A stretch of DNA of 49,656 nucleotides from an uncultured Lachnospiraceae bacterium (GCA_949502235.1 CATBDC010000025.1:1-49656), one strand, 5' to 3'; counted from the first letter of the stretch, positions 15,807-24,854 are shown. The notes: generated by a model from the sequence alone, not told the origin. Translations and numbers: made by a program.

Positions 15807-17513
15807 TTAGCACTGCAGCTGACTGGAAATTTCCCGCAGAGTGCGCTCTACGTTATTTCCATGAACATATAAAACCTTCTGTCCCTTCCTGCGCTCATTC
15901 ATAATCTTGTAATAGATCCCATGCTTTAGAATATCGGTGTTCACAATAATGTATTCTTTATTATGAAGCATCGCCGGGTCAAAATTCATATAATCAGATG
16001 CAAGAAACTGGCTGTTTGGAAGACATTTGCTCATTTTCTTCTGCCAGTTCCTGTGTCCGCCGATAACGACACTTCTTCCCAGCCTCCCGATATCTGTCTT
16101 TTTATCTTCCTCCTGCTTTTCCTGCTTTGTACAGGAGAGAAGCTGTCGAAGCTCTAAAAGCTCTGCGCGCTCCTTTTCGTATTTTGCCTCTTTTTTTGCC
16201 TGTTCTCTTCTCAAACGCTCTATCTTAAGCTCAGCCTCTGCCAGTTCACATTCTTTATCCTTCCTTTGCTGTTCCAGCCCGCCTATTCTTTGCTCCAAAC
16301 GTTTGATCTCATATTCCAAAGTTTTTACAGCATTTTCCTCGCAAGCCTGGCGGTACTGTATCTCTTCAGGGATATCACTCTCATACAAGGTCTCAAGCTG
16401 CTGGATATATTTACACAGGGTTGCAATAAGAAGCAGATGTTTATACTTCTCCCAGTCCTTCTCCTCAAAAATAGCGCAGATCATTTCTGCCTCCCATTTT
16501 TCCATATACATCCCTGCTATAGCTCCCATCTCTACACCGAACTCACTGAAAAGCTCCTCCATTTTTGCCTGATACATACAAGTCTCCATACTGTTCTCTA
16601 AAAATGCACTGACGTAATATTTTCCCGGATTCGCATGTTTCCTGGCAAATGTTCTGTATATCCGCTTTCCCTCCTCCATATCCCTTTTATCATTCTGCCG
16701 TCCCTCCATGAAATCCTCCTCATAAAGCATCAGCATACAGGCTGCCTGACAAAATTCATAATCATACATTAGAGGAACGTCAAGATCCTCTGCAATCACC
16801 ATCTGAATTACCATCCGGGACAAATCCATTCTCATCTCATGGTTTCCGGACAAAGAGTCCTTATATCTCTCGCCATCCAGACAGTCCAGCTTCTTTACCA
16901 CATTCTTTACTGACTGATATCCCGCATAAATAACGGCCATAATGTCCCTGTATTTTCCCTCATCCCCGTTTCTTCTGAAGAGAAGAAACAGGCCCGCCGC
17001 AAGCTTTGCCGCTTTTCGTTCCTCCAGCAAAAATTTCCTTAAAAATGAGTCTTTATTATATTCTGATGCCCGAAACACATCCAGACACTCCCCGGCACAG
17101 TCTGCCGCAGTCTTCTTAAGCATTTCTCTGCATCGCTCATTCCGGACAATGGCATACACAAGAAACGGGAGCACATCAATCTTCACTTCCCTCTGATGCA
17201 TCACCTCTACTGGCTCTAACAGCTTCTTTTGCATGAGTGTCAGCTTTCCCCATATTCCCTCCTGAAGCCGTTTCTCGATCAAATCCTCGTAAAGCTGTTC
17301 CATTTTCTTCTCATTAAGCTCCATTCCTAATGATATGAAGCCATCACTTCCCTCTTCCATTTCATAAGGCTTATCATCATATTCTGCACAGGCCGCCATG
17401 TACATCAGCATATCAGCAGCCGTTTCCGGTGTTTTCAGGCATTTATCTATAAAGGCAGCCTTCGTATTTACCTTGCAGCATAGTCCACTATATATAATTT
17501 TACTCTTATCCAT
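15807..17513 (-). CDS. Coiled-coil protein with C-terminal DUF2325 domain
   Basis: This 568-residue cytoplasmic protein has three parts. Residues about 1-385 are helical and unrecognised, with many short acidic helices. Residues about 395-475 are a strong coiled coil (ENAVKTLEYEIKRLEQRI...AELKIERLRREQAKKEAKYE). Residues about 485-567 match the DUF2325 pattern: SVVIGGHRNWQKKM, a mid-segment VNTDILKHGIYYKI and a final KVLYVHGNNVERTLREI. DUF2325 is of unknown function and usually stands alone or with a short coil; the large N-terminal part is unusual. GGAGG precedes the ATG. It stands alone between R1 repeats. Domain call moderate, function unknown. Confidence 0.78.
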   Translation of the reverse strand: MDKSKIIYSGLCCKVNTKAAFIDKCLKTPETAADMLMYMAACAEYDDKPYEMEEGSDGFISLGMELNEKKMEQLYEDLIEKRLQEGIWGKLTLMQKKLLEPVEVMHQREVKIDVLPFLVYAIVRNERCREMLKKTAADCAGECLDVFRASEYNKDSFLRKFLLEERKAAKLAAGLFLLFRRNGDEGKYRDIMAVIYAGYQSVKNVVKKLDCLDGERYKDSLSGNHEMRMDLSRMVIQMVIAEDLDVPLMYDYEFCQAACMLMLYEEDFMEGRQNDKRDMEEGKRIYRTFARKHANPGKYYVSAFLENSMETCMYQAKMEELFSEFGVEMGAIAGMYMEKWEAEMICAIFEEKDWEKYKHLLLIATLCKYIQQLETLYESDIPEEIQYRQACEENAVKTLEYEIKRLEQRIGGLEQQRKDKECELAEAELKIERLRREQAKKEAKYEKERAELLELRQLLSCTKQEKQEEDKKTDIGRLGRSVVIGGHRNWQKKMSKCLPNSQFLASDYMNFDPAMLHNKEYIIVNTDILKHGIYYKIMNERRKGQKVLYVHGNNVERTLREISSQLQC

Positions 17514-17563
17514 ATAAATCCTCCATATTTAAAATTTTAATCCTGAATACTTTTGTATGAAAT

Positions 17564-17591
17564 ATTACTGTGAATGGGAGTGAGCAGTAAC
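17564..17591. repeat. R1 short palindrome upstream of the DUF2325 gene
   Basis: ATTACTGTGAATGGGAGTGA...GTAAC is a diverged R1 copy lying 51 bp upstream of the DUF2325 gene start. Confidence 0.65.
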
Positions 17592-17642
17592 TATGAAATA
17601 GTCTGGCGATCTGCCAGAGACAAACGGGAACCTTTAGAATAG

Positions 17643-17665
17643 CCGGCGGTCCTGAAGGCCGCCGG
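17643..17665 (-). terminator. GC-rich hairpin after the Rpn-like gene
   Basis: CCGGCGG and CCGCCGG, extended by internal pairs, form a strong stem starting 6 nt past the minus-strand stop codon. The following sequence is only moderately T-rich, so it may need help to terminate. Confidence 0.55.
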
Positions 17666-17670
17666 GTTGT

Positions 17671-18675
17671 TTACTTATTTTGACGCTTTAGCCTTTCGAT
17701 TTCTCTGTTCAATTCTTCAATCTTTTTTTCGTAGCCGGCAGACATTACTCCTGTCCTTTGATTAAGTTCATCAATCTCTTTCTTATGTCTAGCCTCTAAC
17801 GCAACTACTTCCCTTTTATGTTCTGCCATCAGAATATCAGTTTCCAGGACAAATGTTTCCTCTACCATACCATTCAGCCCCCTTTCCTTACACTCCTCAT
17901 AATGAGAATACAAATGATTATACAACTTCCTGATCATCTCAATAAGACACTTTGCATCAGCAGAGGTAATATTTCGTACCTCCAGATTTTTATTGATCAA
18001 ACCAATTATATCATCAAAAATCAGGGTGCGCAAGGCTTCGAGATTTTCAGGTGTACGCGCCTTTTCTATATCCTTACGCAGCTTAAGCAGCATAAACGGG
18101 AGCAGTATAATCATATTCTTCTGCGACACTTCCTCAGGCGTATATTCAAGAAGTTTCAAAGCAGGAACTGTGAAATGAAAGATTCCCTGAGTTCCAAAAT
18201 CAAGCGTAATGGTATAATTTTCAGGAAGCTTTTCAAAACAAGACAGAAAAATAATCCGTGCTTCGGGGAATGTCAGGGTACAGCCGCCATTTCGATGTTT
18301 CAGGGCATGCTTATATCCATAATCAAAGACCCTGAATTCTATCTCCTCATCTTTGTATATCTGAGCTTCCATATGATAGGAATGTTTTCCGTTAATCGTT
18401 AAAATCGTATCCGCAATTGTCCGCTGAAGATCGTCATCATGGTGCTCGGTCCAGTTATAGGTAATCGTACTGTCAAGAGGATATTCTGTACCAAACAGGG
18501 CGTTAATAAGCAAAAGAACTGAACGGACAGAAAGGGTCAGAATCCGTTTAAAAAGCTTGTCATAAATGTGGGATATTTTGTTGTCAGAGGAAACATCCTG
18601 AGTCGGATGATTCCCATCAGTAATCTTATCATCATACGTTTTCTTTTTCATAGCTATGTATGCATAAAAAGTCAT
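17671..18675 (-). CDS. Rpn/PD-(D/E)XK nuclease family transposase-like protein
   Basis: This 334-residue protein belongs to the PD-(D/E)XK family often labelled transposase, related to Rpn recombination-promoting nucleases. The start of the nuclease domain is typical (KISHIYDKLFKRILTLS...LLINALFGTEYPLDS). The catalytic-type acidic residues fall in IADTILTINGKHSYHMEAQIY, giving the D...ExQ pattern. FRVFDYGYKHAL follows. The C-terminal 60 residues form a coiled coil (EVVALEARHKKEIDEL...KKIEELNREIERLKRQ). GGAAGG lies just before the ATG at 18675; a second ATG at 18651 is possible. It has no terminal inverted repeats of its own. DNA-targeting role is from the family; local function is unknown. 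Confidence 0.82.
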   Translation of the reverse strand: MTFYAYIAMKKKTYDDKITDGNHPTQDVSSDNKISHIYDKLFKRILTLSVRSVLLLINALFGTEYPLDSTITYNWTEHHDDDLQRTIADTILTINGKHSYHMEAQIYKDEEIEFRVFDYGYKHALKHRNGGCTLTFPEARIIFLSCFEKLPENYTITLDFGTQGIFHFTVPALKLLEYTPEEVSQKNMIILLPFMLLKLRKDIEKARTPENLEALRTLIFDDIIGLINKNLEVRNITSADAKCLIEMIRKLYNHLYSHYEECKERGLNGMVEETFVLETDILMAEHKREVVALEARHKKEIDELNQRTGVMSAGYEKKIEELNREIERLKRQNK

Positions 18676-18710
18676 GCCTTCCTTTCTAAAATAATATAGG
18701 TTCCCTTCAT

Positions 18711-18737
18711 GCTACTATTCACTCCATTCACAGTAAC
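18711..18737. repeat. R1 short palindrome upstream of the Rpn-like gene
   Basis: GCTACTATTCACTCCATTC...CAGTAAC is an R1 copy with several substitutions, 36 bp upstream of the Rpn-like start codon. Confidence 0.65.
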
Positions 18738-18753
18738 TCCCTCATTTGAACTC

Positions 18754-18800
18754 TCAGAAGGCTGAAGCATATATCAAATCTAAAGTTTCAAAACAATCAT
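18754..18800 (-). pseudogene. Possible decayed holin-like toxin mini-gene
   Basis: On the minus strand a strong ribosome binding site (GTGAGGTGATGCTT) precedes an ATG at 18800, but that frame stops after six codons. A one-base shift after the second codon opens FETLDLIYASAF before a stop. The GAGGTGATGCTTATG leader and a following FETLDL-type start resemble the short putative holin-like toxins of Firmicutes, which normally continue into a membrane helix. I read it as a decayed remnant; the match is short and the call is weak. Confidence 0.3.
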
Positions 18801-18843
18801 AAGCATCACCTCACAATAAACTGTCCTGATAATGGGTACGTCC

Positions 18844-18930
18844 GGAGGATAACCTCCAAGCGAATCACCGAACATCCGTAAAATGGATGTATAGAAATCA
18901 AAATTCCCGAATGGGAATCTGTAGAAATAG
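18844..18930. other. Cluster of three small hairpins, unknown
   Basis: The gap 18676-19144 holds no intact gene. Its middle has GGAGG-ATAA-CCTCC, then two modules of similar design: ACATCC...GGATGT followed by ATAGAAAT, and ATTCCC-GAAT-GGGAAT followed by CTGTAGAAAT. The shared hairpin-plus-TAGAAAT layout suggests a small structured RNA or protein-binding site. I cannot match it to a known riboswitch or RNA family. Confidence 0.4.
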
Positions 18931-18977
18931 TGTAGCATATGCAAAATATAATTGCAAGAAAATTTTCCATCTGAACT

Positions 18978-19113
18978 GGTTACTATTCACGGCCTGGGAG
19001 GCCGCTCATAGTAACGATTCGGGGCGATATTCAAAATTTTGCTACGCAAAAATCGCCCCTCACACCTGAATCATGTTCTTACGGAATGCACATTCCTGAC
19101 CCGTGAACAGTAA
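18978..19113 (+). repeat. R1 element, long form with a different centre
   Basis: GGTTACTATTCAC starts the element and CCCGTGAACAGTAA ends it. As in other long copies the right half contains CCTGAATCATGTTCTTACGG, but the central part differs: GGGGCGAT, a loop, ATCGCCCC forms its own hairpin where the other copies have the AAATTCGCTTCRCGAA segment. This shows that the ends move with variable cargo hairpins. Confidence 0.75.
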
Positions 19114-19115
19114 AG

Positions 19116-19146
19116 AAAAAATCTCCATCTGTGCTGCTGGAACATC
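19116..19146. repeat. R2 half-repeat abutting a stop codon
   Basis: AAAATCTCCATCTGTGCTGC followed by TGGAACATC matches, in opposite orientation, the central half-repeat at about 12541-12572. It directly follows the R1 element and ends at the stop codon of the AAA-ATPase-like gene. Confidence 0.65.
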
Positions 19147-20734
19147 AATGATTTAAAACCATTTTTTCAATTACACATTCATGTTTTGTTTTCTTTTTAT
19201 CATAGCTTATTCCAATCAATAGAATATCGCCTGTGTAATTCCCTACTGTTTTTATATACTTTTTATCCTTAATCTGCCGAATCGCCGTATTTACTGATTT
19301 ATTCCACTTAAGTTCTATCAAAAGTGCAGGCATGTCAGGATACTCTTTCTTAGGCAGAAATACCAAATCTGCAAACCCTCTGCCCGTTGGCAGTTCTCTG
19401 ACAGGTTTGAAATAATATTCCATTGTACTAAGATATGCTATACTTAAAACACTGCTTAAAGAATTTTCATCATTATATTGAATAACTGACGTATACTCCA
19501 TATGAAATTCTTCAACAGCTTCCGATACAGCAGCACAATCCATATCAAGAGTTGCGTCCAGTAAAGCACTGGACTTTATTTGAAGATCAATTAATTCATT
19601 CCACTTTCTCTTCTTTACAGCGCTGACAAATTCGCTTCGAATTTCTTCATTTGGAATAAATGCTGTCTTATTAAGTTTATCATAGGTCAGATAGCCCAGA
19701 TGAATCAGCAATGTAAGCACATCATCCATATCTTTAAATGATATCATATCATTTTGATAAGAGCCCGCTTCAATTTCCACAACCTCTCCGGCAAGCATTT
19801 TAATAATTGCTGTCTTCAGTCCGTCAAAATCCATATTGATTAACGGAAGAATAGATTCATAAGTACCCGTCATTGACCAATAGCTTTGGAATTCCCCCCA
19901 CATCATAAGGCTTACCACAGCCTTCGGGTTATACACGTGTTCCCTGCCAAGAAGATATCCGTCATACCAGCGTTTTACTTCCGAAAAATCTCTATTATAC
20001 GTTTCACACAACTCTTTCACTTCATTTTCGGTAAAACCAGTGTACGATGCCAGCCCCCTTGCATCAAGCATAGTAAACTCGTCAAAATTGTTCAGTGCGG
20101 ACTGCGTTTTAATTTTCTTAATCGGTAAAATTCCCGTCAGATAGGCAAGATGAATAAATTCTGTAGAATTCATTCCTTTAAATAAGCCTCTAAGCAGGTT
20201 AATATATTCCTCCTGCACCTTTTTATTATCTGCCTCATCACGAATCAGACAATCCCATTCATCAATGACGATAATGAATTTCTGTCCTGTCTCTTTATTT
20301 ACTGCTGCCAGAGTATCTGGCAGTGAAACCACCCCAGATGTAATAATCCCAGGAAACAATTCTCTTAACTCATGTATCACATTCTTTTCAATATATGCAA
20401 CTGTTTTCTCTGCTGATTTCACACTGGCACAACACCACTGCACATCTATGCGGATTACATTATATTGATTCAAATGTTTTCGGAAGCCTTCATCAGCACT
20501 TATTTTAAGTCCTTCAAACATATCAAGAGAATCACAGCCCCTGCTATAATAAGCGGTGAGCATATTCGCAGCTATAGACTTCCCAAAACGGCGGGGACGG
20601 CTGTTACAGATAAAGGCATTATTCGTATCTATCACTTTATTTGTATAAACAATCATATCCGATTTATCCACATAAATCTCTGAATTAAGTGCAACCTGGA
20701 ATGCACTGTTATTTGGATTTACAAATATCCCCAT
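19145..20734 (-). CDS. AAA-ATPase-like protein with C-terminal PD-(D/E)XK nuclease domain
   Basis: This 529-residue protein belongs to the AAA-ATPase-like/DUF1703 family common in gut anaerobes. The N-terminal ATPase has FICNSRPRRFGKSIAANML as its P-loop region and FIIVIDEWDCLIRD as Walker B. A central helical region follows. The C-terminal nuclease-like domain carries FADLVFLPKK, ALLIELKWNK and the trailing IRQIKDKKY, which together make the D...ExK site. AAGGAG lies upstream of the ATG. It is single and flanked by R1 and R2 repeats. The family is abundant and multi-copy, but its function is not established. A decayed relative lies at 37447-38113. Confidence 0.88.
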   Translation of the reverse strand: MGIFVNPNNSAFQVALNSEIYVDKSDMIVYTNKVIDTNNAFICNSRPRRFGKSIAANMLTAYYSRGCDSLDMFEGLKISADEGFRKHLNQYNVIRIDVQWCCASVKSAEKTVAYIEKNVIHELRELFPGIITSGVVSLPDTLAAVNKETGQKFIIVIDEWDCLIRDEADNKKVQEEYINLLRGLFKGMNSTEFIHLAYLTGILPIKKIKTQSALNNFDEFTMLDARGLASYTGFTENEVKELCETYNRDFSEVKRWYDGYLLGREHVYNPKAVVSLMMWGEFQSYWSMTGTYESILPLINMDFDGLKTAIIKMLAGEVVEIEAGSYQNDMISFKDMDDVLTLLIHLGYLTYDKLNKTAFIPNEEIRSEFVSAVKKRKWNELIDLQIKSSALLDATLDMDCAAVSEAVEEFHMEYTSVIQYNDENSLSSVLSIAYLSTMEYYFKPVRELPTGRGFADLVFLPKKEYPDMPALLIELKWNKSVNTAIRQIKDKKYIKTVGNYTGDILLIGISYDKKKTKHECVIEKMVLNH

Positions 20735-20828
20735 GCCCGCCGCTCCTTTACTTTTATATTTTTCAAGCCGTTTTATATTTTCATACTAGCATCTATGCTA
20801 AAAATATGCAAGCCGATAAATTTGCGAA

Positions 20829-20858
20829 GGATACTGTTAACTCCCGTTCACAGTATCC
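20829..20858. repeat. R1 short palindrome after the aldolase gene
   Basis: GGATACTGTTAACTCCCGTTC...CAGTATCC is an R1 copy in which both palindrome arms changed together (GGTTACTG to GGATACTG, CAGTAACC to CAGTATCC). This paired change keeps the hairpin. It lies 10 bp past the stop of the DapA-family gene. Confidence 0.7.
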
Positions 20859-20868
20859 TTTTACATTT

Positions 20869-21768
20869 TTATTTCCAATTATTAAATTCTCTTTGCACTT
20901 CCCCCAAAAGCCTTCTGCAATATTCAAAGTCCGCATCCTTACACTGATTATATGGAAATACTGCAGAAGCCCTTATATCCAGTCCCCGGCAGACCATTAA
21001 TTTTTTAAGAAGGAGTGAAGCGTTTGTTTCACAGGAATAAACCGGCATAAGCCTTTCAATGAGTGACGCCAGGAAAAATACATCCTCATATTGTTTATTA
21101 TTTTCTGACCTTATGAGTGTACTCCATATTTCCGGGATAATGTTTGACAGTCCGCCGATACACCCAGCGCCATTCAAGGTTATATTAAAAAGGAACTGAT
21201 TGTCAAACCCTGAATACAGGAGAAATTCCTTTCCCCGCATCACCCCGCTTATTTGCCCCGTATGATTTGGCTGTAACACAGAGTCCTTCATTCCTATAAT
21301 ATTGCGGTTCACTCCGGCCAGCCTTGCGACTGTATCACTGTCAACCGAATGGCCTGTCCGCGCCGGAAAGTTGTAAATAAGAATATCTGACTCTACTGCC
21401 TTTGCTATCTCATCATAATATACAAAAAGCTGTTCCTGCTGTATGCCATAGTAGTACGGACCTATAATTAAGGATGCTCTGTATCCCAGCTGTGCTGCCA
21501 GGTTTGTCAAAACAATGATATCCTTCTTTGCCATTCCCCCTGTACCTGCATAAAGCTCTGTCCTTCCGGCCGTATATTTTGCATAAAATTCAAGATATTC
21601 TGCCCGTTCTTCAAGGCTTAAATTCGTAAATTCTCCTGTCGAGCCAAGCACTAAAATTCCGTCTACTCCGCCTTCTATGAGAAAATCTATAATTTGTTTT
21701 GCTGCTTCATAATCCGGGCTCTCATCTTCTTTAAAAGGAGTAACCACAGGTGTAATTATTTTCTTCAT
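20869..21768 (-). CDS. DapA/NanA-family pyruvate-dependent aldolase
   Basis: The family forms a Schiff base between lysine and pyruvate to make or split 2-keto acids. The roughly 299-residue product has VLGSTGEFTNLSLEER near the N-terminus, the YNFPARTG tyrosine motif and the Schiff-base lysine in IIGMKDSV, so it should be active. The ATG at 21768 follows AGAGAG and leaves 16 bp after the binding-protein gene; another ATG at 21798 is in frame. It is last in the aldonate operon, so a 2-keto-3-deoxy-sugar-acid aldolase is more likely than true DapA. The substrate is not fixed by sequence. Confidence 0.88.
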   Translation of the reverse strand: MKKIITPVVTPFKEDESPDYEAAKQIIDFLIEGGVDGILVLGSTGEFTNLSLEERAEYLEFYAKYTAGRTELYAGTGGMAKKDIIVLTNLAAQLGYRASLIIGPYYYGIQQEQLFVYYDEIAKAVESDILIYNFPARTGHSVDSDTVARLAGVNRNIIGMKDSVLQPNHTGQISGVMRGKEFLLYSGFDNQFLFNITLNGAGCIGGLSNIIPEIWSTLIRSENNKQYEDVFFLASLIERLMPVYSCETNASLLLKKLMVCRGLDIRASAVFPYNQCKDADFEYCRRLLGEVQREFNNWK

Positions 21769-21784
21769 CTCATAATTCTCTCTG

Positions 21785-23080
21785 TTATTGATTTTCACTT
21801 AAAATCGTATTCATCCGGCTCTCCACCTGTTTCATTGCCTCATCAATGGAGGTGCCCTTGCCTATCATTGTACTATACGATTCTCCCATTACATCCAGCA
21901 CCTCTGTGTATGCTGCAAAGGATGGCTGCGGCAGTGCATACTGCATACAATCTATAAAGCCTTTAAATGCATCTGTCTTAAATGCCTCGTCCTCTAATGC
22001 TTCCTTCGTAACCGGAAGGCGGCCTGACTGTACCGCAAAGTCAACTGCATTTTCCTTGTCTGTCATAAATTTCAGATAATCCGCCAGTACATCCGGATGC
22101 TCACAGGCTGTTGTAATGGCATAGCCTGATGTCTGGAGGTTTGTCACATGCCTTTCCTCCGAAGGTATCGGCAGGCTTGCAAGCTTACCGTCAAGCTCCG
22201 GATTTGCGCTTATTATTGCTCCGATTGCATTAGAACCGGTAATCATTAAGCCTGTCTTTTCCTCTGCAAAATATGCGGATGCTTCCGGATATCCTGTCTC
22301 GGTTGCTCCCGGAGGGACTACCTCATCCTTTACAGCCAGATCGACAAAGCTCTGCAGCGCCTTCTTATATTTATCTCCCGTAAGGTCAGAAGCCCACTCC
22401 CCGGAATCATTCTGATAAACCTCATTGACACCGAAGGCTCTTGCATACTGAACAAAACGAGTCTCTCCCGAGCCGTTCTGTGTACCGACCATACTAAATC
22501 CCCATGCTCCGTCCTTTGTAAAAGCTTTTGCCGCGGCATTAAAATCATCCATTGTTTCAATTGTGTCCATTCCTGCATCCTTAAGCCAGTCAGAGCGGTA
22601 CACAAGCCCTACCGGAATAACATGCCACGGAACCATCATGAGCTGTCCTTCAATTTTACCGTATTCCACAACCTTTTCATTTAAGGTATCAATGTATTCC
22701 TGTCCGAGAACCTCTTCATGGTCTACGATAATCCCCATGTCATATGCCTGCGCCATAAATTCTGTGGGCATGAAAAATGCGTCCGGTAGCTCGTCAGAGC
22801 TGTTTAATGCGACAATCTTCTTTGCCATCTCATTCACCGGCTGGCCCACAAGGTTGATTTTAACATTTGGATGTTCTTCCATGTACTTATCTGCCATAGC
22901 CTGCTCAAGAGGTGCCTCATTTTCTGTTATCAGCGTAGATAAAATCGTAAGCTCTATCTGTTCTTCTCCTCCCTCTTTTCCTTCCTCTGTCCCGGTTTTC
23001 TCCTCTTTCTTTCCGCAGCCTGCTATCATTCCTGCCGCCATACAAATACAAATCATAATACTTAAAATACGTTTCTTCAT
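21785..23080 (-). CDS. Sugar ABC transporter substrate-binding lipoprotein
   Basis: This 431-residue lipoprotein has a signal peptide with the lipobox MIAGC (Cys about 22) and a short acidic linker (KKEEKTGTEEGKEGGEE). The family 1 fold shows YMEEHPNVKINLVG, LPDAFFMPTEF and GLVYRSDWLKDAGMDTIETMDDF. GAGAGGAG precedes the ATG. It follows the two permeases in the aldonate operon and probably delivers an acidic sugar or its glycoside. No ATPase gene is present; such importers often share an MsiK-type ATPase. Confidence 0.93.
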   Translation of the reverse strand: MKKRILSIMICICMAAGMIAGCGKKEEKTGTEEGKEGGEEQIELTILSTLITENEAPLEQAMADKYMEEHPNVKINLVGQPVNEMAKKIVALNSSDELPDAFFMPTEFMAQAYDMGIIVDHEEVLGQEYIDTLNEKVVEYGKIEGQLMMVPWHVIPVGLVYRSDWLKDAGMDTIETMDDFNAAAKAFTKDGAWGFSMVGTQNGSGETRFVQYARAFGVNEVYQNDSGEWASDLTGDKYKKALQSFVDLAVKDEVVPPGATETGYPEASAYFAEEKTGLMITGSNAIGAIISANPELDGKLASLPIPSEERHVTNLQTSGYAITTACEHPDVLADYLKFMTDKENAVDFAVQSGRLPVTKEALEDEAFKTDAFKGFIDCMQYALPQPSFAAYTEVLDVMGESYSTMIGKGTSIDEAMKQVESRMNTILSENQ

Positions 23081-23095
23081 TTTGTTTCTCCTCTC

Positions 23096-23944
23096 TTATT
23101 GTTTTACTGCTCCTGCAGTCAGTCCGCTGATAAAATACTTCTGTAAAAATATAAATAAAATAATAAGCGGTAAGCTGGCAATTACAGATGCAGCCATCAT
23201 ATCATTCCAAAGTATCTTATAAAATCCGTTTAGCTCCGCAATCCCAAGGGGCACAGTTTTAAGCTCCGGATTATTAATCAGTATCTGTGCAAACATATAT
23301 TCATTCCAAGCCGTTATAAACGCATATATAGCGGATGAGGATATCCCCGGCAGGGTCATCGGAAGAACAATCTGCCGGAATGCCCTCCATCTTGAACACC
23401 CGTCTATAATTGCCGCCTCATCCAGTTCAAGCGGGATTGTCTTAAAAAATCCCACCATCATCCAAGAGCAGAACGGAATTGTAAACGATATATATACAAG
23501 TATCATGCCCAGATAAGTATCCTTTAAATTATAAGTACTTAAGACCTTATAATACGGAATCAGCATCATAATCGAAGGGAACATCTGTGTAACCAGCAAA
23601 AATGTAAGAAAAGACTGTTTTCCCCTGAATCTGAATCTTGTGACCCCATATCCTGCCAGACACGAAAACCCTACCGATAAAATAACAGCTCCAAAGCTGA
23701 TAATAATACTGTTTTTAAAATAGACTGCAAAGGGATATTCACTCCACAGACGTTTATATGATTCCAGTGTAGGGTGGTCTGGTATCCACTGCGGAGGTAT
23801 GGTTATTGTTTCCGACTCCAATTTAATAGAAGTGGATACCATCCACAGGATCGGGATCAGTACAATAACAGCCATAATAATTAAAACTGTATATGTACCG
23901 ATTCCCGAAAGTATCTTTTTCTTCTTTAAACCTTTAGTCTTCAC
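23096..23944 (-). CDS. Sugar ABC transporter permease (MalG-like), aldonate operon
   Basis: This 282-residue protein has six membrane segments, the typical start TVLIIMAVIVLIPILWMVSTSIK and the EAA loop DEAAIIDGCSRWRAFRQIVLPM. The start is GTG and overlaps the end of the partner permease gene by 11 bp. It ends with the family-typical FIFLQKYFISGLTAGAVKQ. It should pair with the product of 23934-24842 and the lipoprotein of 21785-23080. Confidence 0.93.
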   Translation of the reverse strand: MKTKGLKKKKILSGIGTYTVLIIMAVIVLIPILWMVSTSIKLESETITIPPQWIPDHPTLESYKRLWSEYPFAVYFKNSIIISFGAVILSVGFSCLAGYGVTRFRFRGKQSFLTFLLVTQMFPSIMMLIPYYKVLSTYNLKDTYLGMILVYISFTIPFCSWMMVGFFKTIPLELDEAAIIDGCSRWRAFRQIVLPMTLPGISSSAIYAFITAWNEYMFAQILINNPELKTVPLGIAELNGFYKILWNDMMAASVIASLPLIILFIFLQKYFISGLTAGAVKQ

Positions 23945-24842
23945 CTTCCAAAAACCTCCTGTACAGCTTCGTTATGAGCAGGCAGATGAGAAATACAACA
24001 ACTGAAATTGCAGCTGCTTTCCCATATTTAAAATATTCGAATGCCTGCTTGTAAATTTCAATACTGATGATGGACGTATCGTTTCCCGGCCCTCCTTTCG
24101 TAAGTAATTGAATAATTGTATAATGCTTAAACCACCACACAGTATCTAGTATCAAGGTTGTCGTCAGCACCGGCTTAATGCTGGGCAGGATTACCCGAAA
24201 CAGCGTCTGAAGGCCGCCAGCTCCGTCTACCTTCGCAGCCTCATAAATATCCGCCGAAACACTCTGCAGAGCCGCAAGGACATTTACCATAACAAGGGGA
24301 TATCCCTTCCACACTGCTACTGCTACAATACAGAAAAACGCCCAGAACTCATCACTAAGCCAGGATATATTCGTCTCAATAATCCCCCAGTCTAAAAGAG
24401 TATTGTTAATCAGACCATAAAGCGGATTCAAAAGCCATTTAAAAATAAGTGCAACAACCACATCCGGCATAAGCCACGGCAGAATCAATATAACCCTAAA
24501 AAAAGTGATAGTCTTTCCTTTCCGGTTTAGTGCAATTCCCAGAATAATTCCCAGAATAAAATGAATGATAATTACTAAGAAAGTAAATTTTAAAGTAATC
24601 CATATTCTGTTAAAAAAATCAGAATCGCTGAAAATCGAAATGTAGTTCTTTATCCCCACAAAGTTCCATTTATTTGCCAGATTTGTCTCAAAGAGGCTGA
24701 TATACATCCCATATAAAAGGGGATAAACAACCAGAGCGGCAAGGGCTATAACTGCCGGAGTTATAAATAAGTAAGGTGTTATCTGCCGCATATTTAAAGC
24801 CTGATTGTTAAAGCTTGATTTATCCTTTCTCTGCAGCGCCAC
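23934..24842 (-). CDS. Sugar ABC transporter permease (MalF-like), aldonate operon
   Basis: This 302-residue protein has six membrane segments (PYLFITPAVIALAALVVYPLLYG first) and the EAA loop YEAAKVDGAGGLQTLFRVILPS. The start is GTG, eight bases after AGGAGG. It lies 12 bp after the dehydratase gene in the same transcript. It forms the heterodimeric channel with the next gene's product. Confidence 0.93.
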   Translation of the reverse strand: MALQRKDKSSFNNQALNMRQITPYLFITPAVIALAALVVYPLLYGMYISLFETNLANKWNFVGIKNYISIFSDSDFFNRIWITLKFTFLVIIIHFILGIILGIALNRKGKTITFFRVILILPWLMPDVVVALIFKWLLNPLYGLINNTLLDWGIIETNISWLSDEFWAFFCIVAVAVWKGYPLVMVNVLAALQSVSADIYEAAKVDGAGGLQTLFRVILPSIKPVLTTTLILDTVWWFKHYTIIQLLTKGGPGNDTSIISIEIYKQAFEYFKYGKAAAISVVVFLICLLITKLYRRFLEGED

Positions 24843-24854
24843 TTATTGCACCTC

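Noticed and set aside
18872-18930. Two hairpin units each followed by TAGAAAT, at first resembling CRISPR or Cas12a-type repeats
   Set aside because: Only two units, no equal-length spacers, the hairpin arms differ and no cas gene is near.
20869-21768. True dihydrodipicolinate synthase (lysine pathway)
   Set aside because: It is the last gene of an aldonate uptake/catabolism operon with no lysine genes near, so another pyruvate-dependent aldolase role is more likely.
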